A stretch of 64,000 bases of DNA, from positions 1 to 64,000 of the forward strand of contig NZ_JBMERR010000018.1 of the NCBI RefSeq assembly GCF_048820915.1. Reading direction: 5' to 3'. The DNA is from Cribrihabitans_A pelagius. Its GTDB lineage: Bacteria > Pseudomonadota > Alphaproteobacteria > Rhodobacterales > Rhodobacteraceae. Positions 1-8,678 of this stretch are shown one piece after another (the stretch's first letter is position 1; every line of letters starts with the position of its first letter). A program made the position numbers and the translations under genes. Under the pieces are notes generated by a model. It had not been told where the DNA came from. It made no database searches and was given only the letters and a program-made list of their open reading frames with translations.

Positions 1-114
1 ATCATGTTCGGCAGGCTGAAGGATTGGCGGCGTGTGGCGACCCGATACGACAGATGCCCGAAGGTCTTCCTCTCAGCCATCGCCCTCGCCGCACTCGTCA
101 TTTACTGGCTATGA
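1..114 (+). pseudogene. IS5-family transposase, C-terminal end (cut by window edge)
   Basis: Reading from base 1, an open frame of 37 codons ends in TGA at 112-114. It contains GRLKDWRRVATRYDRCPKVF followed by a hydrophobic tail ending VIYWL. This is the typical C-terminus of IS5/IS427-group DDE transposases (R-x-K-x-W-R-R-[VI]-A-T-R-Y-D). The rest of the gene lies outside the window, so intactness cannot be judged. The following bases, GAGTCCTGACCCTAG at 114-128, look like the terminal inverted repeat of this group, but the other end is not visible. Confidence 0.8.
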
Positions 115-544
115 GTCCTGACCCTAGTGCTTTCCGAGGCATCAACGCCGAGACACCCGGCAAGAAAGCTCGCTCCTGCATTTGGGAAACTGGTCCATTC
201 TGAACCGTTGAACCAACAAGCCCCACCGGCAACTTGTTCGGGGCTTGCATTCACATCCAGGTGTACACCCGCAAATGGCGTGTCAGGTAAAAAGGGGCAC
301 CCGAACCCCGCACGTTTGATTCTGAATATGTGAATCCGCAAAGTCAGAGGGTCCGCACGCCAAGCCGAGGGCCGGGCCGCAGCAGGCCGCCGGAATAAGT
401 ATCAAAAACCATGATGTCTCAGCCCGGCCAAGCCCGGGCGCGTTGGCCGGGCGGCGGGCTTGGCTTTTATACGCTGCTATACGCTGGGTCGGCCGGTTTG
501 ACTGGCACCGGACACAACGCAACAGCGGCGCTTGGGAGCCGCGG
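115..544. other. non-coding stretch between IS end and fructokinase
   Basis: These 430 bases carry no supportable gene. The first 15 or so bases are probably the right terminus of the IS5-family element. The stretch around 280-340 (GGTAAAAAGGGGCACC and an AT-richer tail) resembles an IS terminus but could not be assigned. A terminator-like hairpin lies at 427-468. Confidence 0.5.
427..468 (+). terminator. rho-independent terminator-like hairpin
   Basis: Arms GCCAAGCCCG (427-436) and CGGGCTTGGC (455-464) are perfectly complementary over 10 bp with an 18-base loop, followed by TTTT at 465-468. The T-run follows the plus-strand arm, so it would stop transcripts entering from the left, for example from the IS element. 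It is not oriented for the fructokinase operon arriving from the right. Confidence 0.5.
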
Positions 545-1471
545 TTACAGCTCCGCGGCCCAGGGCGGGTTGGCGCCGGGGCGGGAGACAGTCACTGCCG
601 CAACCCGCGCGCCGTGCTCCAACGCCTGTTCGAGGGTTTCGGGCGGCAGGGCGGCGAGCGCGGGTTTGGTGAGCTGTCCCAGCCCGGAAAGTTTGGCCAG
701 CACGCCTGCGTTGAAGGTGTCGCCCGCGCCGACGGTATCGGCAATCTCGGCCCGCACGGCGGGGACCCGGACCTTGGCCCCGCTTGCCAGATAACCGGTG
801 GCGCCCTCGCCGCCACGGGTCAGGATCACCACGGAAGGCCCGCGTTCCAAGAGGGCGGCGGCCTTCTGCTGCAGGGAGAGAGGATCGGGCAGCAGCCAGT
901 TCAGGTCCTCGTCGGAGACCTTCACAATATCTGCTTGCGCCAGCATCCGCTCCAGCCGGGCGCGGTAGCGGGCCTCGTCCGCGATGAAGCGGGGGCGGAT
1001 GTTCGGGTCGAGCATCACCGCGCGGCCTGCGCCCTCGCGTTCCAAGAGCGCGGCGTAGGCATCGGCGCAGGGTTCGGAGGCGAGGCTGATACCGCCGAAG
1101 AACAGGGCCGAGACCTCGGTGGGCAACTCCGGCATCGCTGCGGGCTCCAGCATCCGCCCGGCCGAGTTTTCGTCAAAGAAGCTGTAGCTGGCGTGGCCGT
1201 CCACCAGCCGGACGAAAGCGAGGGTGGTGGGGCGGCTGGATTCGAGCACCAGCGCGGTGTCCACGTGGCTGGCCTCCAGCGCCTCAAGCAGCTGGCGGCC
1301 GAACATGTCGGTGGAAAGGCCGGTCAGCATCCCCGCCCGCGCCCCCAGGCGGCCGAGCGCGATGGCGGTGTTGAAGACCGCGCCGCCGGCATGGGGGACG
1401 AAGCCCTCGGGGCCTCGCACGGTCGGGGCAGGGATCATGTCGATGAGGGCTTCGCCGCAGCAGAGGATCAT
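545..1471 (-). CDS. PfkB-family carbohydrate kinase, probable fructokinase
   Basis: This 308-residue cytosolic kinase of the PfkB/ribokinase family probably phosphorylates fructose to fructose-6-phosphate with ATP. The N-terminal GEALIDMIP and HAGGAVFNTAIALGRLG stretches match the substrate-binding signature. The C-terminal signature DTVGAGDTFNAG (about residues 248-259) carries the catalytic Asp and anion hole. Its ATG overlaps the stop of the mannitol dehydrogenase gene (ATGA at 1468-1471), so the two are translationally coupled. That supports fructose, the product of mannitol oxidation, as substrate. It is the last gene of the polyol operon. Other PfkB sugars such as 2-keto-3-deoxygluconate are possible on sequence alone. 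Confidence 0.87.
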   Translation of the reverse strand: MILCCGEALIDMIPAPTVRGPEGFVPHAGGAVFNTAIALGRLGARAGMLTGLSTDMFGRQLLEALEASHVDTALVLESSRPTTLAFVRLVDGHASYSFFDENSAGRMLEPAAMPELPTEVSALFFGGISLASEPCADAYAALLEREGAGRAVMLDPNIRPRFIADEARYRARLERMLAQADIVKVSDEDLNWLLPDPLSLQQKAAALLERGPSVVILTRGGEGATGYLASGAKVRVPAVRAEIADTVGAGDTFNAGVLAKLSGLGQLTKPALAALPPETLEQALEHGARVAAVTVSRPGANPPWAAEL

Positions 1472-3024
1472 GGGGCGGGTTTCCTTTGGCTGTCTTGCGC
1501 CCCGTCCAGGGGCTGGTCCTGTGCAACATAGGCGCGCAGCGCGGCTTCGCAGCCCTGATCCCAGATCAGAGTGAGCCAGCGGGCGAATTCGGCGGCAAAG
1601 CCGTCATCCTCCGCCAGTGTCCCGTAGATGTGGCGCTGTTCCAGCCAGGCCTGAGGGCGCAGCCGGGCCGCCTGGGCGGCGGCGTGCAGGCTGTCCCATT
1701 GCGGGTCGTTGGGCTCGATCGCGCTGCCATCCATGCGCGTTCCTGCGCACATCCGGGCCCAAAGCGCCTCCACCAGGCTCAGCCCCGCCACCGGGCCGCC
1801 GGCCGCCAGCGCGTCGCGCAGGACCGGCAGCACGAAACCCGGGTGCCGCGACGCGCCGTCGAAAGCCACGCGCCGGGTGGTGTCGCGGATCGCGGGGTTG
1901 GAGAAGCGGCGTTCGATCAGCTGCACGTAGTCTTCGGCCGCCATCCCCGGCACCGCGTCCACATAGGGCGCGATCTCCTGCCGCTGGACCTTGCGGAACA
2001 GGCCGGAGAGCAGCGGGTGCGTGATGCAATCGGCGATGGTTTCCAGCCCCAGCAGCTCACCTGCGTTGGCCAGCACCTGGTGGCCTGCGTTGAGGATGCG
2101 GATCTTCATCGTCTCGTAGTCATGCACCGACGGCGTGAACACCGCTCCGGCATTGTCCCAGTCGGGCCGGCCGGCGCAGAAGTCATCCTCGATCACCCAC
2201 TGGCGGTAGTTTTCATGGGTGACGGGGGCGGCATCGTCGATGCCCAGCTTGCGGGCAAGGGCGATTTCCTCCGGGCCGGTCGCGGGCACGATGCAGTCGA
2301 CCATGGAGTCCGGGAAGCTGCAGTTGGCATCGATCCACTCTGCCAGCGCCGGGTCGGAGAGGCCCGCGAGCGAGACCACCGCCTGGCGGCTGATGCGGCC
2401 GTTGCCGCGCAGGTTGTCGCAGCTCTGCACGGTGAAGGGGCCGGATCCATCATCGCGGCGCAGCTTCAGCGCCGCCACGATGGCGCCAAAGACGGTGTCC
2501 GGATGGTCCGGGTTTTCCACGTCATGGTGGATGTCCGGGTGAGCGGCGTCCAGCCCGCCGGTTGCCGGGTCGAGGTAATAGCCGCCCTCGGTCACGGTGA
2601 GCGACACGATGCGGATCTCTGGATCGGCCATGGCGCGGATCAGCGCACCGTTGCCTGCCTCGATCGGCAGGTAGCCGGTCATCGCGCCGGTGACCTCGGC
2701 CGCCACGCCTTCGGGGGAAAGCTCGATCAGCGTGGTCAGGCAGTCCTGCGCCAGCAGCTTCTGCCGCATGGCGGCATCATAGGGCCGCACCCCGGCGCCG
2801 AGGATGGCCCAGTCCTGCGCCAGCCCCTGCTGCATCAGCCGGTGCAGATACCAGGCCTGATGCGCGCGGTGGAAGTTGCCGAGCCCGATGTGGATGATGC
2901 CGGGCGTCAGGGCGCGGCGGTCATAACTTGGGCCCGGGATGCCTGCGGGCAGGCTCTGCAACGCTGCCTCGCTCAGTTTTACGGGCGCGGGGTTTTCCGT
3001 GTGCCGTTCCATCAGCCCCTCCAT
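1468..3024 (-). CDS. mtlK: mannitol dehydrogenase family polyol oxidoreductase
   Basis: A long-chain secondary alcohol dehydrogenase of 518 residues, NAD-dependent, expected to oxidise D-mannitol to fructose and perhaps arabitol or sorbitol. The Rossmann entry is IHIGLGNFHRAHQAWYLH. The family signature RIVSLTVTEGGYYLD is in the first third, and the catalytic segment MKIRILNAGHQ has the Lys, Asn and His spacing of polyol-specific dehydrogenases. The length is normal (about 490-510). A second Met at residue 5 (MERHTE) is an equally good start. It sits 34 bases after the ABC ATPase gene and overlaps the fructokinase by four bases. The exact polyol specificity cannot be read from sequence. Confidence 0.9.
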   Translation of the reverse strand: MEGLMERHTENPAPVKLSEAALQSLPAGIPGPSYDRRALTPGIIHIGLGNFHRAHQAWYLHRLMQQGLAQDWAILGAGVRPYDAAMRQKLLAQDCLTTLIELSPEGVAAEVTGAMTGYLPIEAGNGALIRAMADPEIRIVSLTVTEGGYYLDPATGGLDAAHPDIHHDVENPDHPDTVFGAIVAALKLRRDDGSGPFTVQSCDNLRGNGRISRQAVVSLAGLSDPALAEWIDANCSFPDSMVDCIVPATGPEEIALARKLGIDDAAPVTHENYRQWVIEDDFCAGRPDWDNAGAVFTPSVHDYETMKIRILNAGHQVLANAGELLGLETIADCITHPLLSGLFRKVQRQEIAPYVDAVPGMAAEDYVQLIERRFSNPAIRDTTRRVAFDGASRHPGFVLPVLRDALAAGGPVAGLSLVEALWARMCAGTRMDGSAIEPNDPQWDSLHAAAQAARLRPQAWLEQRHIYGTLAEDDGFAAEFARWLTLIWDQGCEAALRAYVAQDQPLDGAQDSQRKPAP

Positions 3025-3058
3025 TGTTCACCTGTCCTGCAGTCCGGTTCGCGCGGGC

Positions 3059-4063
3059 TCATGCGATCCGCAGTCCTTCGGCATCAAACTTGTGGATCAC
3101 ATCGGCCCGCGGGGTCATGAAGATGCGGTCGCCGTGGCGGAAGCTCACTTCGCCGCTGGCGCGCACGGTCATGGTTTCCGCCAGCCCGGTGCCGTGGACA
3201 TGGAAGAAGGTGTCCGAGCCCAAGTGCTCCGAGACGCTGACCGTGCCCGACCAGACGCCGTCCTCGCCCGAGACGTCGATATGCTCGGGACGGATACCGA
3301 TGGTGCGGGCGCCGTATTTGTCGGCCTCGGGGCCTTCGATGAAATTCATCTTGGGGGAGCCGATGAAGCCCGCCACGAACTTGTTGCGCGGCGTGTGGTA
3401 GAGCTCGAGCGGCGAGCCGACCTGTTCGATCACACCGGCATGAAGCACTACGATCTTGTCGGCCATGGTCATCGCTTCGACCTGGTCGTGGGTCACGTAG
3501 ATCATCGTGGTCTCCAGCCGTTCGTGCAGCTCGGAGATTTCCAGTCGCATCCCCACCCGCAGTGCCGCGTCGAGGTTCGACAGCGGCTCGTCGAACAGGA
3601 AGGCGGAAGGTTCGCGCACGATGGCGCGGCCGATCGCCACCCGCTGGCGCTGGCCGCCCGAAAGCTGGCCGGGGCGGCGGTCCAGGTAATCGGTGAGGTT
3701 CAGCGCCCTGGCGGCGGCCTCGATGCGCCGGTCCTGCTCCTCGGTCGGGACCTTGGCCATGCGCATCGGGAAGGCGATGTTCTTGCGCACCGACATATGC
3801 GGGTAAAGCGCGTAGGACTGGAACACCATGGCGAGGCCGCGTTTGGCGGGGGGCACATGGGTGGCGTCCTGCTTGTCGATGCGGATCTGGCCCGAGCTTA
3901 CGTCCTCCAGCCCGGCGATCAGCCGCAGCAGGGTGGATTTGCCGCAGCCCGAGGGGCCGACAAAGACGGTGAACTCGCCATCTTCGATGGTCAGGTCCAG
4001 GGGCGGGATGACTTGCACGTCGCCAAAGCTTTTGGAGACCTTGTCCAGAGTAATGCGTCCCAT
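3059..4063 (-). CDS. smoK: polyol ABC transporter ATP-binding protein
   Basis: The 334-residue ATPase subunit of a carbohydrate-uptake ABC importer (UgpC/MalK type). Walker A is VGPSGCGKSTLLR near residue 36-48, the signature LSGGQRQRVAIGRAI follows at about 134, Walker B is AFLFDEPLSNLDA, and the switch region is YVTHDQVEAMTMADK. The C-terminal 100 residues form the TOBE/OB domain of this subfamily. It lies 12 bases after the second permease gene and works with the two permeases and the periplasmic protein encoded upstream. The symbol follows the smo (sorbitol/mannitol) operon of Rhodobacter sphaeroides, which this locus resembles in order. Confidence 0.92.
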   Translation of the reverse strand: MGRITLDKVSKSFGDVQVIPPLDLTIEDGEFTVFVGPSGCGKSTLLRLIAGLEDVSSGQIRIDKQDATHVPPAKRGLAMVFQSYALYPHMSVRKNIAFPMRMAKVPTEEQDRRIEAAARALNLTDYLDRRPGQLSGGQRQRVAIGRAIVREPSAFLFDEPLSNLDAALRVGMRLEISELHERLETTMIYVTHDQVEAMTMADKIVVLHAGVIEQVGSPLELYHTPRNKFVAGFIGSPKMNFIEGPEADKYGARTIGIRPEHIDVSGEDGVWSGTVSVSEHLGSDTFFHVHGTGLAETMTVRASGEVSFRHGDRIFMTPRADVIHKFDAEGLRIA

Positions 4064-4075
4064 AAGCGTGTCTCC

Positions 4076-4906
4076 TTATTTCACGGCGCCGAAGGTGAGG
4101 CCGCTGACGAGTTGTTTCTGGCTGAACCAGCCGAGGATCAGGATCGGGGCGATGGCCATGGTGGAGGCCGCGCTCAGCTTGGCGTAGAACAGGCCTTCGG
4201 GGCTGGAATAGCTGGCGATGAAGGCGGTGAGCGGGGCTGCCTTGGCCGCAGTGAGGTTCAGCGTCCAGAAGGCTTCATTCCAGGCCAGGATCACGTTGAG
4301 CAGCAGCGTCGAGGCGATGCCGGGAATGGCCATCGGGGTGAGGATATAGAGCACTTCTTCGCGTAGGGTGGCGCCATCCATCCGCGCCGCTTCCAGGATC
4401 TCGCCCGGGATCTCCTTGAAGTAGGTGTAGAGCATCCACACGATGATCGGCAGGTTGATGAGCATCAGCACGATGACCAGGCCGGTGCGGGTGTCCAGCA
4501 GCCCCATCTTGATGAAGATCAGGTAGATCGGGTAGAGCACGCCAACCGCCGGCAGCATCTTGGTCGACAGCATCCAAAGGAGGATGTCCTTGGTCCGCTT
4601 CGTCGGCACAAAGGCCATCGACCAGGCGGCGGGCACCGCGATGATGATGCCGAGGATGGTGGAGCCGCCCGCGATGATGATCGAGTTCCACAGGAAGCGG
4701 CCGTAGTTGGAGCGCTCCTGCACGACGGCGTAGTTCTCCAGCGTCCAGTCGAAGAACAGGAAGATCGGCGGGTCGGCGATGGCCTGAGCCTCGGTCTTGA
4801 AGCTGGTCAGCGCGGTCCAGAGGATCGGGAAGAAGATCAGGAGGCCCACTCCCCATGCGACGGCGGTGTTGAGGGCTTTGCGGTGCGGTGTTGTTGCGCG
4901 TGCCAT
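4076..4906 (-). CDS. smoG: polyol ABC transporter permease (SmoG-like)
   Basis: A 276-residue inner-membrane permease of the MalG type with six predicted hydrophobic segments, the first near residues 12-34. The EAA loop that contacts the ATPase reads EAARMDGATLREEVLYILTP, then the GIAS stretch typical of the second permease of sugar importers. It is 10 bases downstream of the first permease gene and co-transcribed with it. Length and topology are normal for the CUT1 family. Confidence 0.9.
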   Translation of the reverse strand: MARATTPHRKALNTAVAWGVGLLIFFPILWTALTSFKTEAQAIADPPIFLFFDWTLENYAVVQERSNYGRFLWNSIIIAGGSTILGIIIAVPAAWSMAFVPTKRTKDILLWMLSTKMLPAVGVLYPIYLIFIKMGLLDTRTGLVIVLMLINLPIIVWMLYTYFKEIPGEILEAARMDGATLREEVLYILTPMAIPGIASTLLLNVILAWNEAFWTLNLTAAKAAPLTAFIASYSSPEGLFYAKLSAASTMAIAPILILGWFSQKQLVSGLTFGAVK

Positions 4907-4916
4907 GAGAGCCTCC

Positions 4917-5882
4917 TTACGCGTCCAGGTTCTTGCCGACGATGCGCATCAGGAAGATGGCAACGATGTTGGCGAGGATGATGGCGTAGACCCCGCCGGC
5001 CGAGCCGAGCCCGACGTTCTGGCTCTCCAGCACGCGCTGGAAGATCAGGTAGGTGAGGGTGCGGGTGCCGAAGGCGCCTTGGGTGGTGACGAAGATCTCG
5101 GCAAAGATCGACAACAGGAAGATGGTCTGGATCAGCACCACCACGGTGATCGCCCGCGACAGGTGGGGCAGGGTGATGAAAGCAAAGCGCTTCACCGGCG
5201 GGGCGCCGTCCATCTCGGCGGCCTCCAGCTGTTCGCTGTCCAGCGACTGGATCGCGGTCAGAAGGATCAGCGTGGCGAAGGGCAGCCACTGCCAGCTGAC
5301 GATCAGGATGATCGACTGGGTGGAGGCCTCGGTCAGCCAGACCAGCGGGTCGGCACCGAAGGCGCGCCACAGATGCGCCAGAAGGCCGTTCACCGGGTCC
5401 ATAAAGACGTTCTTCCAGACCAGGGCGGACACGGTGGGCATCACGAAGAACGGCGCGATCACCAGGATGCGCACGATGCCGCGGCCCCACATCGGCTGAT
5501 TGAGCAGCAGCGCCAGCAGCACCCCCAGCACCACGGTGATCACCAGCACACCGCCGACGATCACCAGCGTCGCCTGCACGCTGGGCCAGAAGGCGCTGGA
5601 AGAGACGAAGCGGACGTAGTTGTCAAAACCGACCCAGCCGAGGTCGCCGCCGCGCAGCGGCAGGTATTTCTTGAAGGAGAAATAAAGCGTCATGGTCAGC
5701 GGCACCAGCATCCAGCCCAGGAGCAGCACCACTGCGGGGGCCAGCATCAGCCGGGCGGCGGCGCGGGCGTGCCGGGAGCCGGCCCTGTGGTCTGCCGGGG
5801 CGGGCGGGGTTGCCGCTCCGGTTTCCGGCGCGGGTGTGGCCATACCGAGCCGGTCCGCGGGTTGGGAGTGTTGCGTTGCCAT
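4917..5882 (-). CDS. smoF: polyol ABC transporter permease (SmoF-like)
   Basis: The first permease, MalF type, 321 residues. I chose the ATG at 5882 (MATQHSQP) because it follows a strong GGAGGA site at proper spacing. The open frame extends upstream to 6044 but that would overlap the preceding gene. After a Pro/Ala-rich cytoplasmic tail, six hydrophobic segments follow. The EAA loop is EAAEMDGAPPVKRFAFITLP. It pairs with the SmoG-like permease to form the membrane channel. The gene is separated from the binding-protein gene by about 106 bases that contain a GC-rich hairpin. Confidence 0.9.
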   Translation of the reverse strand: MATQHSQPADRLGMATPAPETGAATPPAPADHRAGSRHARAAARLMLAPAVVLLLGWMLVPLTMTLYFSFKKYLPLRGGDLGWVGFDNYVRFVSSSAFWPSVQATLVIVGGVLVITVVLGVLLALLLNQPMWGRGIVRILVIAPFFVMPTVSALVWKNVFMDPVNGLLAHLWRAFGADPLVWLTEASTQSIILIVSWQWLPFATLILLTAIQSLDSEQLEAAEMDGAPPVKRFAFITLPHLSRAITVVVLIQTIFLLSIFAEIFVTTQGAFGTRTLTYLIFQRVLESQNVGLGSAGGVYAIILANIVAIFLMRIVGKNLDA

Positions 5883-5944
5883 TGGGTGTTCCTCCTCCCT
5901 TGGCGGCAGAGGCCGCCTTGGACGATCATGCGCTTTTTGGGGTG

Positions 5945-5973
5945 CCGGGGCGGCGGCGTGCCGCCCGCCCCGG
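5945..5973 (-). promoter_or_regulatory. intercistronic GC-rich hairpin after the binding-protein gene
   Basis: Arms CCGGGGCG (5945-5952) and CGCCCCGG (5966-5973) are perfectly complementary, and an inner GCGG/CCGC pair extends the stem with one bulge. It lies between the binding-protein stop and the first permease start. Hairpins in this position commonly protect the upstream message and partly terminate, giving more binding protein than permease. That role here is inferred. There is no T-run, so it is not a full terminator. Confidence 0.5.
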
Positions 5974-5988
5974 TCTTGAGCGAAAGCG

Positions 5989-7296
5989 TCAGCGGTAGCC
6001 GGCGGCTTCCATCGCTTCGTTGGTGATGGCCTGCGCCTTCTCAAGCGCCTCGTCGATCGACTGCTGGCCTGCGTAGGCGGCGGAGAATTCCTGGCTCACT
6101 TCGGTTGCGATGCCGGCAAACTCCGGAATGGCGACGAACTGGATGCCGACATAGGGCACCGGCTTCTCCGTCGGGTTCTCCGGGTCGGAGGCCTTGATCG
6201 ACTCGAGCGTCATGCCTGCAAAGGGCACTTCCTGGTAGTTGGCGTTCTCGTAGAGCGAGATGCGCGCACCGGGCGGAACGTTGGCCCAGCCTTCCTTGGC
6301 CGCGACCAGCTCGATATACTCCTTCGAGGTCGCCCACTCGATGAACTCCTTGGCCACATCGGCCTTCTGGGTGCCCGCCGGAATCCCCAGCGCCCAGGCC
6401 CAGAGCCAGTTGGCGCGCTTGCTTACGCCGTCCTTGTTGGGCGCAAGCGCGAAGCCCACCTTGTCAGCGACCTGCGACTCATCGGAATTGGTCACGAAGG
6501 AAGCCGCCACGGTGGCGTCGATCCACATGCCGCACTTACCCTGCTGGAACAGCGACAGGTTTTCGTTGAAGCCGTTGGTGGCGTAGCCTGCCGGACCGTA
6601 GTCGTTCATCAGGCTGACGTAGAACTCCAGCGCCTCTTTCCACTCGGGCTGGTCGAACTGGGCGTTCCAGTCCTCGTCGAACCAGCGCGCGCCGAAGGAG
6701 TTGGCGGTCACGGTGATGAAGGCGCCGCCTTCACCCCAGCCGGCCTTGCCGCGCAGACAGATGCCGTTGATGTCGGCTTCCGGATCATCCATCGCTGCCG
6801 CAGCTTCGCGGATGAACTCCCAGGTTGGCGCATCGGGCATTTCCAGACCGGCCTTCTCCATCAGGTCGGTGCGGTACATGATCATCGAGCTTTCGCCATA
6901 GAAGGGCGCCGCGTAGAGCGTCCCGTCATGGCTCAGACCGGCGCGCATGGCGGGCAGGATGTCCTCGGCGTCGTATTCCTCCGACAGATCGTCGAGCGGG
7001 ACAAGCCATCCGTTCGCCCCCCAGATCGGGGTTTCGTACATGCCGATCGTCATGATGTCGAACTGGCCGCCCTTGGTGGTGATGTCGGTGGTCACCCGCT
7101 GGCGCAGGACGTTCTCCTCCAGCGTCACCCATTCGACCTCATGGCCGGTCTTGGCGGTGAACTCATCGGTCAGACCCTGCATCCGGATCATGTCGCCGTT
7201 GTTCACGGTCGCGATGGTGATGGTTTCGGCAGATGCGCCGCCCGCCGCGATTAGCGAAAGAGCAGTGGCCGCATAAAGCGCCTTTTTAACAAACAT
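5989..7296 (-). CDS. smoE: polyol ABC transporter substrate-binding protein
   Basis: A 435-residue periplasmic solute-binding protein of the extracellular family 1 (MalE-like). It begins with a classical signal peptide: a Lys-containing start, a hydrophobic run ALYAATALSLIAAG, and probable cleavage after GGASA. The mature part includes YGESSMIMYRTDLMEKAGL and FQQGKCGMWIDATVAASF, both typical of polyol/sugar CUT1 binders. It is the first gene of the transporter operon and follows the LacI gene by about 114 bases. Ligand is inferred as mannitol, sorbitol or a related hexitol from the downstream dehydrogenase and fructokinase. Confidence 0.9.
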   Translation of the reverse strand: MFVKKALYAATALSLIAAGGASAETITIATVNNGDMIRMQGLTDEFTAKTGHEVEWVTLEENVLRQRVTTDITTKGGQFDIMTIGMYETPIWGANGWLVPLDDLSEEYDAEDILPAMRAGLSHDGTLYAAPFYGESSMIMYRTDLMEKAGLEMPDAPTWEFIREAAAAMDDPEADINGICLRGKAGWGEGGAFITVTANSFGARWFDEDWNAQFDQPEWKEALEFYVSLMNDYGPAGYATNGFNENLSLFQQGKCGMWIDATVAASFVTNSDESQVADKVGFALAPNKDGVSKRANWLWAWALGIPAGTQKADVAKEFIEWATSKEYIELVAAKEGWANVPPGARISLYENANYQEVPFAGMTLESIKASDPENPTEKPVPYVGIQFVAIPEFAGIATEVSQEFSAAYAGQQSIDEALEKAQAITNEAMEAAGYR

Positions 7297-7351
7297 CCTC
7301 TACCTCCCTGTTGAGATGTCTGCCGTAAGGGTAGCGCCGTGGCTCCGTTTG

Positions 7352-7379
7352 CGTCAATTTAAAAATTTACGCGCGTAAA
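7352..7379 (-). promoter_or_regulatory. LacI-type operator and candidate promoter for the polyol operon
   Basis: TTTACGCGCGTAAA at 7366-7379 is a perfect 14-base palindrome with the central CG expected of LacI-family operators. On the minus strand a TTGACG hexamer (7357-7352) follows just downstream and could be the -35 of the transporter promoter, though the -10 is weak. The neighbouring LacI-family gene is the obvious binder. The placement fits regulation by blocking or positioning polymerase ahead of smoE. Confidence 0.65.
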
Positions 7380-7410
7380 GTTTTTACCTTTGCCGGAAGA
7401 AATCAGCACC

Positions 7411-8442
7411 TTAGGCAGAACCCCGCATCACCAGCCGCCCGTCAAACAGGGTTTCCTGCCGCGAATCGGCGGGGGTTCCGGCCTCGATCAGCGCCATCAC
7501 GGTTTCCACGCTCTGCCGGGCGATGGATTCGTAATCCTGCGACACGGTGGTCAGGCCCGGGCAGGTGTAGCGCGAGAACGGGTGGTCATCGTGACCCGCC
7601 ACGCGCAGCGCGCAGCCCGGGTCCAGCCCGACGCGCAGTCCGGCCTCATAAGCCGCTGACAAGACCCCGATCGCAAGGCGGTCGTTACTGCACAGGATCG
7701 TGTCTGTGGGCAGGTTCCGGTCGCGTACCACCCGGGTGGCCTCGCGGAAGCCGATCTCCTCGAACTCCCAGCCGTCGCCTTCGGCCTGGATCAGATGCGG
7801 CTTGTGCCCCAGCCGCTCCATCGCGGCGAGATAGGCGTTGCGCCGCTTGTGGGCGTTCGGATTGGTGGGTGCCTTCATCTCGAAAAAGGCGGGCGGCTCG
7901 CCCGTGCGGCAGAGGTAATCGACAATGAGACCAACGCTTTGGCTGTTGTCTGAGCCGACAAATCCGGCCCCTGCGTCCTCGATGCTGGCGTCGAACATCA
8001 CCGCCGGCACTTCCTCGCAGAAGGCTTTGATGTAGTCCCGGTCGGAGGTCCGGCCAAGCGGCGCCAGCAGCACGCCTGCGGGTTTCAGGAGCCGCAGGTT
8101 TTCGAGGTTGGCGATCTCCTGCTCCGTGCTGCCATGCGAGCCCAGCAGCACGGGCCGGTAGCTTGTGCCCAGGATATGATCCTCGATGGTGCCCGCGATC
8201 TTGGCAAAGAACGGGTCGGCCAGATTGGGCACCACGATGCCGATTGTCTTGGTCAGCCGCCGGTTCTGGTTCATCGCATAGAGGTTCGGGCGGAAGTCGT
8301 AGCGCTCCAGCGCGGCTTCGATGCGCTGCCGGGTCGAGGCGCGGACGCTGTCCGGGTCGTTGAAGAATTTCGACAGTGTCGGGCGGGAAATCCCGCTGAC
8401 CGCGGCAAATTCCTCCATATTCCTTATCTTCTTGCCGTCCAT
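7411..8442 (-). CDS. LacI-family transcriptional regulator of the polyol operon
   Basis: A 343-residue regulator from the ATG at 8442 (MDGKKIRNMEEF). An upstream in-frame ATG at 8511 would add 23 residues that do not look like the family. The N-terminal helix-turn-helix reads NMEEFAAVSGISRPTLSKFF and the hinge helix follows. The rest is a periplasmic-binding-protein-like sensor (TIGIVVPNLADPFFAKI, then LCSNDRLAIGVL and RVAGHDDHPFSRYTCPGLTT). It is encoded on the same strand just ahead of the transporter genes, the position of SmoC in related operons. It probably responds to a polyol or its keto product and binds the palindrome at 7366-7379. Confidence 0.88.
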   Translation of the reverse strand: MDGKKIRNMEEFAAVSGISRPTLSKFFNDPDSVRASTRQRIEAALERYDFRPNLYAMNQNRRLTKTIGIVVPNLADPFFAKIAGTIEDHILGTSYRPVLLGSHGSTEQEIANLENLRLLKPAGVLLAPLGRTSDRDYIKAFCEEVPAVMFDASIEDAGAGFVGSDNSQSVGLIVDYLCRTGEPPAFFEMKAPTNPNAHKRRNAYLAAMERLGHKPHLIQAEGDGWEFEEIGFREATRVVRDRNLPTDTILCSNDRLAIGVLSAAYEAGLRVGLDPGCALRVAGHDDHPFSRYTCPGLTTVSQDYESIARQSVETVMALIEAGTPADSRQETLFDGRLVMRGSA

Positions 8443-8678
8443 ACCGCTGTCCGCCTTGCCTTCTGTCCGCAGGGCACTGCCGAGGCGGCGGTGCCGGAAG
8501 TCTGCCTGCAACCATAGTTGACGCGCGGAAAATTTTACAGCCCATTTCCAGTCCGGCCCGGAGCGGCCCGGGCAGCCCCGGTCAGCCGGTGCGGCAAAAT
8601 GGCAGGGGCGGTTTGCCCGGCTGCTTGGAACCGGCGCCTGCTCTGGCCGGTTGTGTTCACAGGACCAGAGGGAGCGCC

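Noticed and set aside
5883..6044. N-terminal extension of the SmoF-like permease
   Set aside because: It overlaps the binding-protein gene end, is Arg/Pro-rich and has no ribosome site, while 5882 has a strong one.
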